34,722 nt of DNA from a bacterium. Its GTDB lineage: Bacteria > Bacillota > Clostridia > Oscillospirales > Acutalibacteraceae. Positions within the stretch are counted from its first letter, which is position 1. Each line of letters starts with the position of its first letter. Under the pieces are notes generated by a model. The model was not told the origin of the DNA, searched no databases, and saw nothing but the letters and a program-made list of their open reading frames with translations. Shown here one piece after another: positions 23,294 through 31,180 of the stretch. The DNA lies in NCBI GenBank assembly GCA_020624805.1, contig JAHKVW010000116.1:1-34722 (forward strand). The letters run 5' to 3'. The position numbers and the translations under genes were made by a program.

Positions 23294-23297
23294 TGAT

Positions 23298-23424
23298 GTA
23301 GGGGAGGGGCTTGCTCCTCCCGTGTCGTCAACGACGACATTCGCGAAGCGAAAGGTCGCAGTTGCTTCGCATTTTAGAATACATTGATATGATACGTTTC
23401 GGGAGGAGCAAGCCCCTCCCCTAC
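23298..23424. mobile_element. GTAGGGG-type miniature element with perfect 25-bp terminal repeats
   Basis: The left end (23298-23322, starting GTAGGGGAGGGGCTTGC) and the right end (23400-23424) are exact reverse complements over 25 bases and bracket 77 bases without a gene. The related copy at 28332-28449 has a different interior. No clear target-site duplication was seen. Confidence 0.8.
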
Positions 23425-23459
23425 CATTCTGATACAATCTCCTAAAGAAAGGAAACAAT

Positions 23460-26288
23460 ATGAAATACAACATTGGTGATACCATCCACGGCTTTGTGGT
23501 GGAACAGCGCCGTCATGTCAAGGAGATCGGCGGCGACCTGTATATCCTGCGCCATACCCACAGCGGCGCGCTCTTATGCTACGTCGATAACGACGACCGC
23601 AACATGACCTACTCGATCACCTTCGCGACTCCGTCGCATGATTCGACCGGCGTGTTTCATATCCTCGAGCACAGTGTGCTTTGCGGTTCACGGAAATATC
23701 CCGTTGACGATCCCTTTGTCGAGCTCATGAAAAGCTCGCTGTACACCTTCCTCAACGCGATGACCTTCCCCGACAAGACGATGTACCCCGTGTCGAGCAT
23801 GAACGACAAGGATCTGATGAACCTGATGTCGGTCTACACCGACGCGGTGTTCTGTCCGCTGATCTATGATAACGAGAACGCCTTCCGTCAGGAGGGCTGG
23901 CACATCGAGCGCGACGAGAACGGAAAGCTCTATTATCAGGGCGTCGTCTACAACGAGATGAAGGGCGCTTTGGGCGACCCCGATGAAAACCTCTATCAGG
24001 CGGTGTTCGGCGAGAGCTACGAGCCCTGCCAGTATACCACCGTGTCCGGCGGTCATCCCGACCACATCGTCAAGCTCACCTATGAAGATTTCATCGCCAA
24101 CCACAAAAAGTATTATCATCCGTCCAACGCCAGATTCTATCTCTACGGCAAAATGGAGATAGAAGAGAAGCTTCGTTTCCTCGATGAGGAGTATCTGAGC
24201 AAGGTCGAGCCGCGGGAGGCGGTCAAGGAGCCGAAGATCACGGTCAAAAAGCAGGATAAGCCCTTCTACTGCACCTACACCGCGGACGGTGAAAAGACGA
24301 ATGAGGATTATATCGCGTTTACCTATCCCATCTGCGAAATGCCCGCCTTCACCACCTACCTCGGACTGTCAGTCCTCACCGATATCCTTGCCGACACCAA
24401 CTACGATCCGCTCAAAAAGCGTATTCTCGACAAGGGCTTAGCGGTAGAGTGTGAGTGCGAGATGATCGAGGATATCGCCTATCCCCTCTTTACCATCAAG
24501 CTCCGCCATTGTGACGCGAGCCGCCTCGACGAGATCGAGCGCGAGGTCACCGCGTGCCTCACGGAATGTGCTGAGGGACTGGACAAAGAGGCGGTGCGCG
24601 CCAAGCTGAGCACCACCGAGTTCAATCTGCGCGAGGGCAGTGCCGCGGGACTGACCAAGGGACTGTACTACAACATCCAGATCGCCGACACATGGCTGTA
24701 CGGCTATGAGCCGTGGCGCTATCTCGAATACGAGGAGTCGCTCGAAACCATCAAATCCATTATCGACAAGGGCTATTTTGAGGATCTGATTCGGGTATTC
24801 TTATTGTGGAACAAAGAGCGGAATATCGTCGTAATGACGCCCACCGCGGCCGAGAAGAAATATGCCGAGCCCGACGCGGACGCCGCTGTCACCGCGAACG
24901 AAAACAGCGTCTCCGATCAAAAAGCCGAAAAAGACGCGCGCATCCCGCATTTGAACATCGGTGACATTGATAAAAAAGCCGTTCCCTTCCTGACAGAAGT
25001 AAAAGGAACAGAAACTTCGTATTTGTATCATCCGCTGAAAACGGACGGTATCGTCTATGCTGATCTGTTCTTCGACATCGGACAGGCGAATGATGACGAA
25101 CTCTTCGATATCAGCATCCTGTCCTCCCTGCTCGGCAACATCGCCACCGCAAACACCGACGGCAAGACTCTGCAAACCAAGCTCGGGCTCTACACAGGCT
25201 CGCTGAGTATGTCGGGCTCCGTTTCGAGCTATGACAGCAGGGTGATCTCCGCCGCTGTCCTGCGCTTCAAGGCGCTTGCCGATAACTACAGTCAGGCGGC
25301 AGAGCTCGCCGAAGAGATCCTCACCAAAACCGTCTTTGACGACAAAAAAGCGATCTGTGATCTGATCGATCAAATGGTGACCGAGCTGCAGCTGGGCTTC
25401 ATCAACAACTCCAGCCAGATCGCCGCGATCCGTGCCGCCGCGACCCACAACACACGTGACGCGATCCTCGACAAGACCGGCGGACTGAGCTTCTATCAGC
25501 GACTCAAAGCGCTCAAAGAGTCGTTGAACAGCGATCCTGACAGCTTCACAGCGCTCAAAGCCCGTCTTGAAAATGTTTACGATCGCTTCATCAAAAACGG
25601 CAAGGCGGTATTCTCCCTCGCGTGCGATGAAGAAAGCTGCGGCAAGATCAAGGATATTCCCCTGCCGATGCAGAGCAGCCTGACCGACGCGCTCAGTCAG
25701 GCACAAAGCTCCCTGCTGTCAGGCAATGTCGCGCTGTGCGCGCCCTGTGACATCGTGTTCAACGGCTACAGCTTCAACGCGGACAACGAGCTCAGCGGCG
25801 GCGGCTTACTGCTCGCCAAAAAGATCCTCTCCCTCGAATATCTGTGGCAGAAGATCCGCGTCGAAAACGGCGCCTACGGCTGCGGCACGATCCCGAACTC
25901 CGCCAAGCGCCTCGATATGTGGAGCTACCGCGACCCGCAGATCGGGATCACACTCAACACCTTCCAAAACGCGGCGCGGTTCCTCAGCTCCTTACAGCTC
26001 AGCGACCGTGCTCTTGAGGATTATATCATCAGCGTCGTGCGCTCGCTCGACAACCCGCAGCTGCCGCGCGTGACCGCGTACCTGAGCTCCGTCTATCATC
26101 TGCTCGGCAGAGATAACGCCGCGATCCAAAGGGAGCGCGACGAGCTGTTGTCCGCGACCCTCGGCGATCTGAACGCGATCGGCGATAAATTGAATAAATA
26201 TGCAGGCAGTGCTTCTTTTTGCACCGTCGGCAGCACCGAAAACATCGAAGCGAACAAAGCGCTGTATGATGATATCCTGAAACTGTGA
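23460..26288 (+). CDS. M16C zinc metallopeptidase, PreP/presequence-protease type
   Basis: A 942-residue protein of the length expected for the M16C family. The inverted zinc motif is H67-I-L-E70-H71 within VFHILEHSVLCGS, with the distal ligand E166 in GVVYNEMKGAL; VDDPFVELMKSSLYTFLNAM and TFPDKTMYP are typical family blocks. The enzyme forms a closed two-half chamber that degrades short peptides. A glycine-rich stretch near the C-terminus (SGGGLLLAKKI) is typical of the second half. There is no signal peptide, so it is likely cytoplasmic. AAAGGAAA precedes the ATG. The gene sits just after a repeat element and has no clear promoter of its own. Confidence 0.95.
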   Translation: MKYNIGDTIHGFVVEQRRHVKEIGGDLYILRHTHSGALLCYVDNDDRNMTYSITFATPSHDSTGVFHILEHSVLCGSRKYPVDDPFVELMKSSLYTFLNAMTFPDKTMYPVSSMNDKDLMNLMSVYTDAVFCPLIYDNENAFRQEGWHIERDENGKLYYQGVVYNEMKGALGDPDENLYQAVFGESYEPCQYTTVSGGHPDHIVKLTYEDFIANHKKYYHPSNARFYLYGKMEIEEKLRFLDEEYLSKVEPREAVKEPKITVKKQDKPFYCTYTADGEKTNEDYIAFTYPICEMPAFTTYLGLSVLTDILADTNYDPLKKRILDKGLAVECECEMIEDIAYPLFTIKLRHCDASRLDEIEREVTACLTECAEGLDKEAVRAKLSTTEFNLREGSAAGLTKGLYYNIQIADTWLYGYEPWRYLEYEESLETIKSIIDKGYFEDLIRVFLLWNKERNIVVMTPTAAEKKYAEPDADAAVTANENSVSDQKAEKDARIPHLNIGDIDKKAVPFLTEVKGTETSYLYHPLKTDGIVYADLFFDIGQANDDELFDISILSSLLGNIATANTDGKTLQTKLGLYTGSLSMSGSVSSYDSRVISAAVLRFKALADNYSQAAELAEEILTKTVFDDKKAICDLIDQMVTELQLGFINNSSQIAAIRAAATHNTRDAILDKTGGLSFYQRLKALKESLNSDPDSFTALKARLENVYDRFIKNGKAVFSLACDEESCGKIKDIPLPMQSSLTDALSQAQSSLLSGNVALCAPCDIVFNGYSFNADNELSGGGLLLAKKILSLEYLWQKIRVENGAYGCGTIPNSAKRLDMWSYRDPQIGITLNTFQNAARFLSSLQLSDRALEDYIISVVRSLDNPQLPRVTAYLSSVYHLLGRDNAAIQRERDELLSATLGDLNAIGDKLNKYAGSASFCTVGSTENIEANKALYDDILKL

Positions 26289-26395
26289 GCCTCGGTTCCC
26301 GATCGTCAAATTTCCGAATAATCCGTTAAATATTTAACATTCATTCTTTTTTTTGCTCCGTTCACAAAAATATATAAAAATATTGCAAATAACTG

Positions 26396-26424
26396 TTGAC
26401 TAATTCCCGTTTTTATATTATAAT
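26396..26424 (+). promoter_or_regulatory. Promoter of the BlaI-type regulator gene
   Basis: TTGACT and a perfect TATAAT are separated by 17 bases in an AT-rich stretch. The leader is about 70 bases. No TACA-N2-TGTA operator was recognised. Confidence 0.8.
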
Positions 26425-26500
26425 CACGCCATAAACATACACAAATTGCATTATCTTTCGATTCATCCCGATGTTTTCGACTACAAGAAAGAGGTATGTT

Positions 26501-26872
26501 ATGATGACAAAAAGCGAGAAGCAAATCATGGATCTGCTGTGGGGCGTAGACGAGCCGCTTTCCTGCACCGAGATCATCCAAATGTCCGGCGACAAAACAT
26601 GGAAAGACAGCTATGTACACTCCCTGATCAAATCCCTGATGAAGAAGGATCTGGTCGAGGTCGTTTCGTTCGAGCTTGTCTCTCGCAGCTACGCGCGCAA
26701 GTTCGTGCCCAAGCTGAGCAAGGAGAGCTACTGTATCAGAGAGTATCTGAACGAGAACCCCGACAACAGCTTTATCAAGCTGTTCACCGCCTATCTGGAT
26801 CAGTGTGACAGCGCGGATGAAGTGAAGGCGTTTGAGGACGCGATCGGTCAGTGGAAGGCCAACCATTCGTAA
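26501..26872 (+). CDS. BlaI/MecI-family winged-helix regulator
   Basis: About 123 residues from the ATG ATG at 26501, after AGAGG; the in-frame upstream ATG at 26471 has no such site. The N-terminal winged helix reads TKSEKQIMDLLWGVDEPLSC then TEIIQMSG and WKDSYVHSLIKSLMKKDLVE, typical of the BlaI/MecI/penicillinase-repressor group. The usual C-terminal dimerisation helices follow. No BlaR-type sensor protease or beta-lactamase gene is adjacent, so its inducer and targets are unknown. A strong terminator shows it is a single-gene unit. Confidence 0.85.
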   Translation: MMTKSEKQIMDLLWGVDEPLSCTEIIQMSGDKTWKDSYVHSLIKSLMKKDLVEVVSFELVSRSYARKFVPKLSKESYCIREYLNENPDNSFIKLFTAYLDQCDSADEVKAFEDAIGQWKANHS

Positions 26873-26889
26873 ATAAACATCCATACAAA

Positions 26890-26925
26890 AAGGAGAGAAG
26901 CAAGCGCTTCTCTCCTTACTTTTTA
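26890..26925 (+). terminator. Terminator of the BlaI-type gene
   Basis: AAGGAGAGAAGC and GCTTCTCTCCTT form a perfect 12-bp stem with an AAGC loop, followed by ACTTTTTATT. Confidence 0.9.
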
Positions 26926-27044
26926 TTATGATCAGTTTCCCTATCAAAGGGAAGTGGGAATACCGCCGGATAACCTCAGAGGGATCGTAACGATCTCCGA
27001 TTGAAACGGGGCGCATACGAATCCTCATTACGAGGGATTTGCCC

Positions 27045-27172
27045 GTGGTAATCTCAACCGACACGAATCGTCATTACGAGGAGGAACAATTTTCCGACGT
27101 GGTAATCTCAACCGACACGAATCGTCATTACGAGGAGGAACATTTTTCCGACGTGGTAATCTCAACCGACAT
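27045..27172. repeat. Tandem 54-bp repeats, two full units and part of a third
   Basis: Units start at 27045, 27099 and 27153 with GTGGTAATCTCAACCGACA; the first two contain TCGTCATTACGAGGAGG and differ in about one base. A diverged partial unit precedes them (27017-27044). The array ends at the stop codon of the DHHW gene. It matches a type of interspersed repeat seen in gut Firmicutes and is not a CRISPR array. Confidence 0.85.
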
Positions 27173-27175
27173 TCA

Positions 27176-28309
27176 TCATTCCAGCCAGCCGAGGTTGGTA
27201 TCGGTCGCCAGATTATCGATGGAGTAGATCGCCAGCACACGGTCGATCCCCTCGGTCTCCACCAGTCTGCTTACCGGCTGAGAGTAATACCGCAGGTCGA
27301 CCATGATGATCTCGCTGTAATGGTCGGCGAGATACGGCACCATCGAATGGGCAAAGCTGTCCTTGATGACCAACAGCTTTTCGTTCGAGCTCGCGGCGAA
27401 ATTCTTGATCACCGTGTAGGGGTGGTTGCCGTCAAGATAGATGGGATATTTATCGTCATCCTCCAGATGGTTCAGATAGAACATATCCTTTTGCTCGGTC
27501 ACATTCCCGTTATCGGTGATCGCGGTCACGATCGTGGTATCATTCGCGGGGTTGTCCCACACCTCAACGGTATCGGGATCAGTCAGCCAGAAGCCCGAGG
27601 ATGAATAGGTCGTGCCGTAGAAGCCGGGGTACGAGGTCACGGTATAATCCTCTTTGGCGTGAGGGGTATAGCCGAGCACGCTGCCGAGCTCGCGGTAAGC
27701 GGTATACGCGCCGTAAGCCGTCCAGTGATGGTCGGTCTTGTAATAGATCTGATTGCCGTCGGCGTATTCCTTTTTGAACGCCTCGCGCACATCGACGAAC
27801 TTCGCGGACGGAAGCGCCGCTATCATTTCTTCAAAGCGCTCGTCATCACGGTACTGCTTATGGACGTCGGGCAGGATATCGGCGCAGACATAGCCCGTTG
27901 AGGGCGCGACCAGCACGGTGGTGTCGACGGGACATTTCTCGGCGAACTCATTGATATAGCCGATGTTGCGGCTCAGATCATCCATCTTCTCGGGATCGTT
28001 GACAAGATAACCGTTCTTGCCCAGATAGATGCCGTTGGAGCCGTTGTTGCCGATGGCGTAGTTGTAATAGGCGGATAAGCCCACCCAGAAATTACGACCC
28101 GCGGTCTGGTCGGACAGGAATTTTTCAAAATCTTCGCCGAATTTGCCGGACAGCAGGCTGTCAACGGTGAACTTCGGCGCCTGCTCCAGATAGCGCTTTT
28201 CGGAGGAGCTGTATTCTTTTTTCGGCAGTACAAAGAACAGTACCATCATCCCGATAATGAAGATCAAAAAGATCGCCGCGGGCAGGAATTTATATGCCTT
28301 TTTCATCAT
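27176..28309 (-). CDS. DHHW-motif protein, partner of the MBOAT acyltransferase
   Basis: A 377-residue protein with an N-terminal membrane anchor (about 8-28) and an extracytoplasmic domain carrying the TDHHWT motif at 192-197, the hallmark of the DHHW/AlgX-AlgJ-like group of SGNH-type esterase-fold proteins. VLVAPSTGY (about 132-140), with a serine, may hold the nucleophile, and KLLVIKDSFAHSMVPYL near the C-terminus is another conserved block. Such proteins act with an MBOAT acyltransferase to O-acetylate exported polysaccharide or wall polymer. AGGAGG lies three bases before the first ATG, so the second ATG is also possible. The MBOAT gene is directly upstream. Confidence 0.9.
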   Translation of the reverse strand: MMKKAYKFLPAAIFLIFIIGMMVLFFVLPKKEYSSSEKRYLEQAPKFTVDSLLSGKFGEDFEKFLSDQTAGRNFWVGLSAYYNYAIGNNGSNGIYLGKNGYLVNDPEKMDDLSRNIGYINEFAEKCPVDTTVLVAPSTGYVCADILPDVHKQYRDDERFEEMIAALPSAKFVDVREAFKKEYADGNQIYYKTDHHWTAYGAYTAYRELGSVLGYTPHAKEDYTVTSYPGFYGTTYSSSGFWLTDPDTVEVWDNPANDTTIVTAITDNGNVTEQKDMFYLNHLEDDDKYPIYLDGNHPYTVIKNFAASSNEKLLVIKDSFAHSMVPYLADHYSEIIMVDLRYYSQPVSRLVETEGIDRVLAIYSIDNLATDTNLGWLE

Positions 28310-28331
28310 GCTCCTCCTTTCATGCTTTTTT

Positions 28332-28449
28332 GTAGGGGAGGGTCTCGACCCTCCCGACTGAAAATCAAAGTTGATTTTCAGAGGATACTATCAGAGATTT
28401 CATTCTATAATCGCCTTTGGCGAACGGGAGGGTCAAGAGCCTCCCCTAC
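28332..28449. mobile_element. GTAGGGG-type miniature element between DHHW and MBOAT genes
   Basis: 25-base ends (28332-28356 and 28425-28449) are inverted copies with two mismatches. The interior differs from the 23298 copy and includes TGAAAATCA/TGATTTTCA. It fills most of the gap inside the two-gene operon and would form a stable hairpin in that mRNA. Confidence 0.75.
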
Positions 28450-28456
28450 TGTTTCA

Positions 28457-29851
28457 TCAGAAACGGAAGTACAAAAACGGATTATAGCTCTGGGATACCA
28501 GCAGCGCGGTCGCGATGCCCAGCACCACACAGCAGAACAACGCCTGTAAAACCGGAGCCGCCTTGGTGTTCTCTACCTTTTTGTAGAGCTTTGCCATCAG
28601 CGGTGTGGAAGCCAGTCCCGCCACCAGAAGCATCGGCAGATATGAGAGCGTCAGCGCGCCCGCGTCGGGGGTGATCGCCGCGCCGCCGAAGCTGAACATC
28701 GACGTAAAGAACGAGCCCATCTCGCCCAGATCGCTGAAGTAGAACAGCACCCATCCGAGGATGATGAAGAACAGCGCGTAGATATGCTGTAACACGGCGG
28801 GAGCTTTGTCGAGCCACTTTTTGAGCACGAATTTCTCGAGCACGAGCAGCACACCGAAGTACAAGCCCCAGAAGATGAAGTTGAAATCGGCGCCGTGCCA
28901 GAAGCCGGTCAAAAACCAGACGATCAGCAGGTTGAGCATCTGACGCGGTACGCCCTTGCGGTTACCGCCCAGCGGGATATACACATACTCTCTGAACCAT
29001 GTGCCCAGCGAGATATGCCATCTGCGCCAGAACTCGGTGATACTCTTACTGATATAAGGATAGTTAAAGTTCTTGAGGAACTCAAAGCCGAACATATTGC
29101 CCAGACCGCACGCCATATCCGAGTAACCGGAAAAGTCGAAGTAGATCTGGAAGGTATAGGCGATGATGCCGACCCATGAGCCGAGCCAGCCCATCTCGCC
29201 GGTCTCACGCATACTGTCCCATAACGCGCCCATCTGGTTGGCGATCAGGACTTTTTTGCCTAAGCCCACACAGAACAGGCACACGCCCTTGGTGAACTGA
29301 TCGAGGGTCTCGCGACGATGATCAAGCTGATAGGCGACGTCCTTATAGCGGACGATCGGGCCCGCAATCAGCTGCGGGAACAGCGATACATAGGTGCCGA
29401 AGGTGATGATATTCTTCTGCACCGGCGCGTCGCCGCGATAGACGTCGATCGAATAGGACATCGTCTGGAAGGTGTAGAAGCTGATACCGATCGGCAGGGG
29501 GATCTTGAGCGCGGGGATATTCAGGAACGGCAGATAGTTGAGCGTGTTCGCAAGGAAGCCCGCGTATTTGAAGAAGCCCAGCAAACTCAGGTTGATACAA
29601 ACCGAGGCGATCAAAAATCCCTTGGCTCGTTTTTTGTTCGTCTCGCGGTATTTGTTGATGAAATAACCACAGGTGTAGTCCACGATCGTGGAGAAGATCA
29701 TCAAAGTGACAAAGACCGGCTCACCCCATCCGTAGAAGACGAGGTTGACGATAAAGAGCAGGAGGTTACGCCAGCGGCGCGGGCATACGTAATAGAGTAT
29801 CAGCACGATCGGCAGATACATAAACAAAAATAACAGTGATGAAAATACCAT
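28457..29851 (-). CDS. MBOAT-family membrane O-acyltransferase
   Basis: A 464-residue polytopic membrane protein with about ten hydrophobic segments. FWRRWHISLGTWFREYVYIP (275-294), LGGNRKG and FLTGFWHGADFNFIFWG with the catalytic H319 are diagnostic of the AlgI/DltB-like MBOAT group. It would pass an acyl group, usually acetyl, across the membrane to an exported polymer, working with the DHHW protein encoded just downstream. AAAGGAGG precedes its ATG. The polymer cannot be identified, as no polysaccharide synthesis genes are in the window. Confidence 0.95.
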   Translation of the reverse strand: MVFSSLLFLFMYLPIVLILYYVCPRRWRNLLLFIVNLVFYGWGEPVFVTLMIFSTIVDYTCGYFINKYRETNKKRAKGFLIASVCINLSLLGFFKYAGFLANTLNYLPFLNIPALKIPLPIGISFYTFQTMSYSIDVYRGDAPVQKNIITFGTYVSLFPQLIAGPIVRYKDVAYQLDHRRETLDQFTKGVCLFCVGLGKKVLIANQMGALWDSMRETGEMGWLGSWVGIIAYTFQIYFDFSGYSDMACGLGNMFGFEFLKNFNYPYISKSITEFWRRWHISLGTWFREYVYIPLGGNRKGVPRQMLNLLIVWFLTGFWHGADFNFIFWGLYFGVLLVLEKFVLKKWLDKAPAVLQHIYALFFIILGWVLFYFSDLGEMGSFFTSMFSFGGAAITPDAGALTLSYLPMLLVAGLASTPLMAKLYKKVENTKAAPVLQALFCCVVLGIATALLVSQSYNPFLYFRF

Positions 29852-29871
29852 ATGCGAACCTCCTTTCTTTT

Positions 29872-30323
29872 TAATTAGTAATGAGGAATTATTGATTATC
29901 CTCAGCGTTTCCTTTATTACGAATAGTTTTTGTGATCGATGATAACATTTTCTTTAATTCTGTACAGTCAGCACTGATCGACTCATATTCCTGAGAGCAT
30001 AAATACGATGTTTCAAACAGGATATCAAGCCAATACTGTGTTTCCGCGCTTTCTTTAAAAGCGATATACAGTTTTGATAAAAAGTCTTTATCGCTGATCG
30101 CACATTCTGATTCTGCAATGTTTGCGCCGATGCTTGTTCCGCTTCGCAGTAATTGCTTTGACATCACATATTCCTTTTTATCTTCTCGCAGGTAGCGATA
30201 CAGATTCACGATTCGAACGGCAAATTCTTTGCTTTTTATGAATACAGCATTCTCTTTCATTTGTGTAACCCTGTTCCAATCAAGAACGGAATTCCTAATT
30301 CCTAACTCCTATTTCCTAATTAA
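29872..30323 (-). mobile_element. AATTAGG-bounded unit carrying the four-helix-bundle gene
   Basis: The left edge reads TTAATTAGTAATGAGGAATT (29871-29890), and the right edge is GAATTCCTAATTCCTAAC then TCCTATTTCCTAATTAA (30289-30323). These are the same termini as the gene-less copies at 20715, 21716 and 31020. The enclosed gene's stop codon overlaps the left repeat, and the neighbouring zinc-ribbon gene's stop codon overlaps the right repeat. The whole is about 450 bases. Confidence 0.65.
29889..30260 (-). CDS. Four-helix-bundle protein (S23/Avd-like)
   Basis: A 123-residue all-helical protein. KSKEFAVRIVNLYRYLRE, SKQLLRSGTSIGANIAESEC and DFLSKLYIAFKESAETQYWL are the conserved blocks of the family that includes the proteins encoded in 23S rRNA intervening sequences and the Avd accessory proteins of diversity-generating retroelements. 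No reverse transcriptase or variable-repeat pair is nearby, so it is not part of a complete diversity-generating element. The basic face probably binds nucleic acid. It lies inside repeats described in the enclosing entry, and its biological role is unknown. Confidence 0.88.
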   Translation of the reverse strand: MKENAVFIKSKEFAVRIVNLYRYLREDKKEYVMSKQLLRSGTSIGANIAESECAISDKDFLSKLYIAFKESAETQYWLDILFETSYLCSQEYESISADCTELKKMLSSITKTIRNKGNAEDNQ

Positions 30324-30730
30324 ATAAAAATGTTCTTTTTAAAGTCCTTGCCGCATTTCGGGCAATGGATCTGCTGTACGCCGGTGCGTTTTTTCAGCCT
30401 TAACTGCGCCTTGCAGTAGGGACAGGTCAGATATCGGTGGGTCTTGAAATCACGGATCTTCATATATTGGCGCTTGAAAAAGCCCGCCACAACATTATAT
30501 ATACTGAGAAAGCGGTTGTTCTCATACAGCCGCTTGGTGATATTGGTGGACAGCGCGCGGAAGATCGCCAAAGCGCCCAACAGCAATACGATGATCATGA
30601 TGATCGAGTTGCGGACAAACAGATTGATCACATACAATACCGCCGTGATGATCCAGATGAAAGTATTCAGTTTATCGTTTCCGTAACGACCCTGCATGAA
30701 TTCAGCGATTTTAGTCAAAATATTACGCAA
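30320..30730 (-). CDS. Membrane protein with C-terminal zinc ribbon
   Basis: A 136-residue protein with two closely spaced hydrophobic segments (about 24-38 and 43-58) and a C-terminal zinc ribbon, CPYCKAQLRLKKRTGVQQIH followed by CPKCGKDF. The apparent start is a TTG at 30730 with only a weak ribosome binding site; an ATG at residue 12 would shorten it. I recognise no specific family. It may be a small membrane-associated nucleic-acid or protein binder. Its stop codon lies on a repeat border, so its last residues (KKNIFI) may have been reshaped by that insertion. Confidence 0.75.
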   Translation of the reverse strand: MRNILTKIAEFMQGRYGNDKLNTFIWIITAVLYVINLFVRNSIIMIIVLLLGALAIFRALSTNITKRLYENNRFLSIYNVVAGFFKRQYMKIRDFKTHRYLTCPYCKAQLRLKKRTGVQQIHCPKCGKDFKKNIFI

Positions 30731-30747
30731 ACCATCACCGTAGCCTT

Positions 30748-30775
30748 TTTATATCAATAGTATTATACTTATCAA
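30748..30775 (-). promoter_or_regulatory. Possible promoter of the zinc-ribbon membrane protein gene
   Basis: On the minus strand, TTGATA and TATAAA are separated by 16 bases, just before the TTG start. Confidence 0.45.
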
Positions 30776-30788
30776 AGCGAAACCAAAG

Positions 30789-30890
30789 CCTCCCTTTCCT
30801 AAGGTACCCCCGTTGGGGGAATGTCCGAAGGACAAGGGGGGAGCCGTTTCCGGCGAGGAAGGTGTCACGAAGTGACGGAGGGTTGACGGA
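30789..30890. repeat. GGTACCCCCGTTGGGGGAA-type intergenic repeat, copy 1
   Basis: CTCCCTTTCCTAAGG, then ACCCCCGTTGGGGG, GTCCGAAGGAC, GGGGGGAGCCG and TTCCGGCGAGGA, then GTGTCACGAAGTGACGGAGGG. Its central ~57 bases are nearly identical to the copy at 33942. Confidence 0.75.
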
Positions 30891-30971
30891 TCAATCAGTC
30901 AACCTTCGTTCGCTAATCTTCATATTAACATACGCAAAATGGTTTTTCAAGAAAATAATTCCCCTTCGATA

Positions 30972-31000
30972 TTGAATATTACTGAAAAATGAGGTATACT
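30972..31000 (+). promoter_or_regulatory. Promoter of the CLC transporter gene
   Basis: TTGAAT and TATACT are separated by 17 bases. The transcript would start near 31007 and run through the repeat element at 31020-31166 before reaching the gene. Confidence 0.65.
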
Positions 31001-31019
31001 TTTAGGCAGATTGACGATG

Positions 31020-31166
31020 TAATTAGGAATTAGAAATGAGGAATGAGGAATTTCGGAAAACGCGTAACCGCGTTTTGATTCGTATCGCGTTTCATTATCA
31101 ACGATAATCGGGTGTGGGCAGCGCCCACCATCAATTCCTAATTCCTAACTCCTAATTCCTCATTAA
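31020..31166. mobile_element. AATTAGG-type miniature element in the CLC leader
   Basis: AATTAGGAATTAGAAATGAGG at the left and AATTCCTAATTCCTAACTCC at the right bracket ~100 bases containing AAAACGCG/CGCGTTTT and GGTGTGGGC/GCCCACC hairpins. The second hairpin is shared with the copies at 20715 and 21716. It contains no gene. Confidence 0.8.
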
Positions 31167-31180
31167 TCGAAGGGATTATT

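Noticed and set aside
24801-25706. Minus-strand frame of 301 codons opposite the M16 protease
   Set aside because: A shadow of a well-supported protease gene, without its own ribosome binding site.
26306-27064. Minus-strand frame of 252 codons
   Set aside because: It covers the BlaI-type gene, its promoter and its terminator on the opposite strand and runs into the tandem repeats.
27045-27172. Possible CRISPR array
   Set aside because: The units are contiguous 54-base tandem copies with no distinct spacers, and no cas genes are present.
29872-30323. Diversity-generating retroelement suggested by the Avd-like protein
   Set aside because: No reverse transcriptase and no template/variable repeat pair is present in the window.
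31001-31180. Possible fluoride riboswitch before the CLC gene
   Set aside because: None of the conserved crcB-motif segments was recognised; the leader is occupied by an inverted-repeat element.
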